Below, in pieces: positions 5,163-5,661 of a stretch of DNA of 5,661 nt. Every line of letters begins with the position of its first letter. The stretch's first letter is position 1. This DNA is from an uncultured Chloroflexota bacterium (GTDB lineage: Bacteria; Chloroflexota; Dehalococcoidia; UBA3495). The notes beneath the pieces are model-generated. The model ran no database searches. It had not been told where the DNA came from and saw nothing but the letters and a program-made list of their open reading frames with translations. Both the position numbers and the translations under genes were made by a program. The stretch lies in NCBI GenBank assembly GCA_913020235.1, contig CAJWBT010000169.1, forward strand, positions 1 to 5,661, read 5' to 3'.

Positions 5163-5661
5163 TATCTCAACAAAGACCTGAGCCTTCCCCCAGAGCTCCA
5201 CACCCGGTGCGCCGCTTCGCGCCCCCGAAGTTTGCTCGGCGCCTCACCTCGAGATCCTGGTCCGGCAGGTGGACCCCGTTTCCTCCCAGGTCAACCAGCC
5301 CATTCTCGAGCGCCGGACCCCACTTTTCTCCTCACGAATCAACGGGTAGCCCCATCGTTGCCAACTACCAAACCCCACTGATTTCTCCCACCTCGCTTCC
5401 TTACCTGGACCCAGAGAAACCGTGCCTCGCGGGTCAATTCGGCATTCCGCCTCCGCCTGAAGAGCCACCGCAAGTGCCCTGCCAGGCAGCGTCAAAGCGG
5501 GCGGGGTGTTTGGCCCGTCCAGGTCGCGCGAAAGATAGGAGTTCGGTTGGTCGACCGGGATCCGGCGTTGACGCGCAATGGAGCACCGGGTAACATGCCT
5601 GCCATCGGAACCTGTGGGTGGGTGGATGGCCGGCCGGCCGAATCAGAGTCGCGGATGGCAA
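5163..5661. other. No supported gene; pyrimidine-rich + strand
   Basis: No reading frame here has both a ribosome site and protein-like composition. The frames that stay open are Pro/Ser/Arg-rich in a way typical of chance frames in GC-rich DNA. The + strand from about 5170 to 5470 is notably C-rich and G-poor, unlike the genes to the left, so the - strand is purine-rich as expected of coding DNA, yet no intact - strand frame looks real. Near the right edge, ATGs at 5578 and 5595 both stay open to the end; the second has GGAG (5580-5583) 11 bases upstream and could begin a gene that continues outside the window, but too little is visible to call it. No T-tract terminator follows the CheX-like stop. 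Confidence 0.4.

Noticed and set aside
5207..5593. A 128-residue + strand open frame at the right end
   Set aside because: No ribosome site and a Pro/Ser/Arg-biased composition; it resembles chance translation of C-rich DNA.
1..5661. CRISPR array, transposase or phage genes
   Set aside because: No regularly spaced 25-40-base repeats and no recognisable transposase, integrase or phage protein in any frame.

Overview
The window is a GC-rich bacterial segment with all recognisable genes on the + strand. In order they are: the 3' part of a homocysteine S-methyltransferase gene (entering from the left edge, ending at 790), a biotin synthase gene bioB (1075-2106), a small Cys/His zinc-ribbon-like protein (2655-2891), a tubulin-superfamily GTPase of the CetZ type (3008-4129), and a CheX/CheC-like chemotaxis phosphatase-domain protein (4686-5162). 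The last 500 bases hold no gene I can support. The organism is most likely an uncultured member of Chloroflexota (Dehalococcoidia/SAR202-like). This is inference, based on the flavour of the methyltransferase, the small HHWxIEPxNGP protein and the GTCATTC-type dispersed palindromes, and no marker here proves it.

The left half is metabolic. The methyltransferase makes methionine from homocysteine and keeps the GGCCG zinc motif, but a His appears where the family's first zinc-ligand Cys normally lies. BioB has a complete set of iron-sulphur ligands and starts at a TTG behind GAGGAG. The two genes are separated by a 127-bp element with perfect 14-bp terminal inverted repeats. A second palindromic repeat (GTCATTCCGGC ends) follows bioB. 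Both look like dispersed MITE/REP-type elements.

The centre is the most interesting part. A run of TTTGGTCA-like direct repeats spaced about one helical turn apart (2373-2419) lies just upstream of a TTGACA box. A leader of roughly 190 bases follows, and then the small zinc-ribbon gene with a perfect AGGAGG site. After a 116-base gap containing three copies of one 7-base pairing element (two mutually exclusive hairpins) comes the CetZ-like gene. Its sequence resembles archaeal CetZ proteins across the whole GTPase core: GYGQAGGK, VLIG..-KGRGVGAN.ELGA, AGGTGAGG, and NAGEV..SSSEI. A strong intrinsic terminator closes this unit at 4168-4206.

After a 480-base structured but non-coding gap comes the CheX-like protein with its SxxxExxN active-site motif. 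CetZ1 in haloarchaea is linked to cell shape, motility and placement of motility/chemosensory structures. A CetZ-like cytoskeletal protein next to a chemotaxis-type phosphatase domain in a bacterial context is therefore the best candidate here for an undescribed system. The terminator between the two genes means they are neighbours rather than clearly one operon, so a functional link remains a hypothesis.
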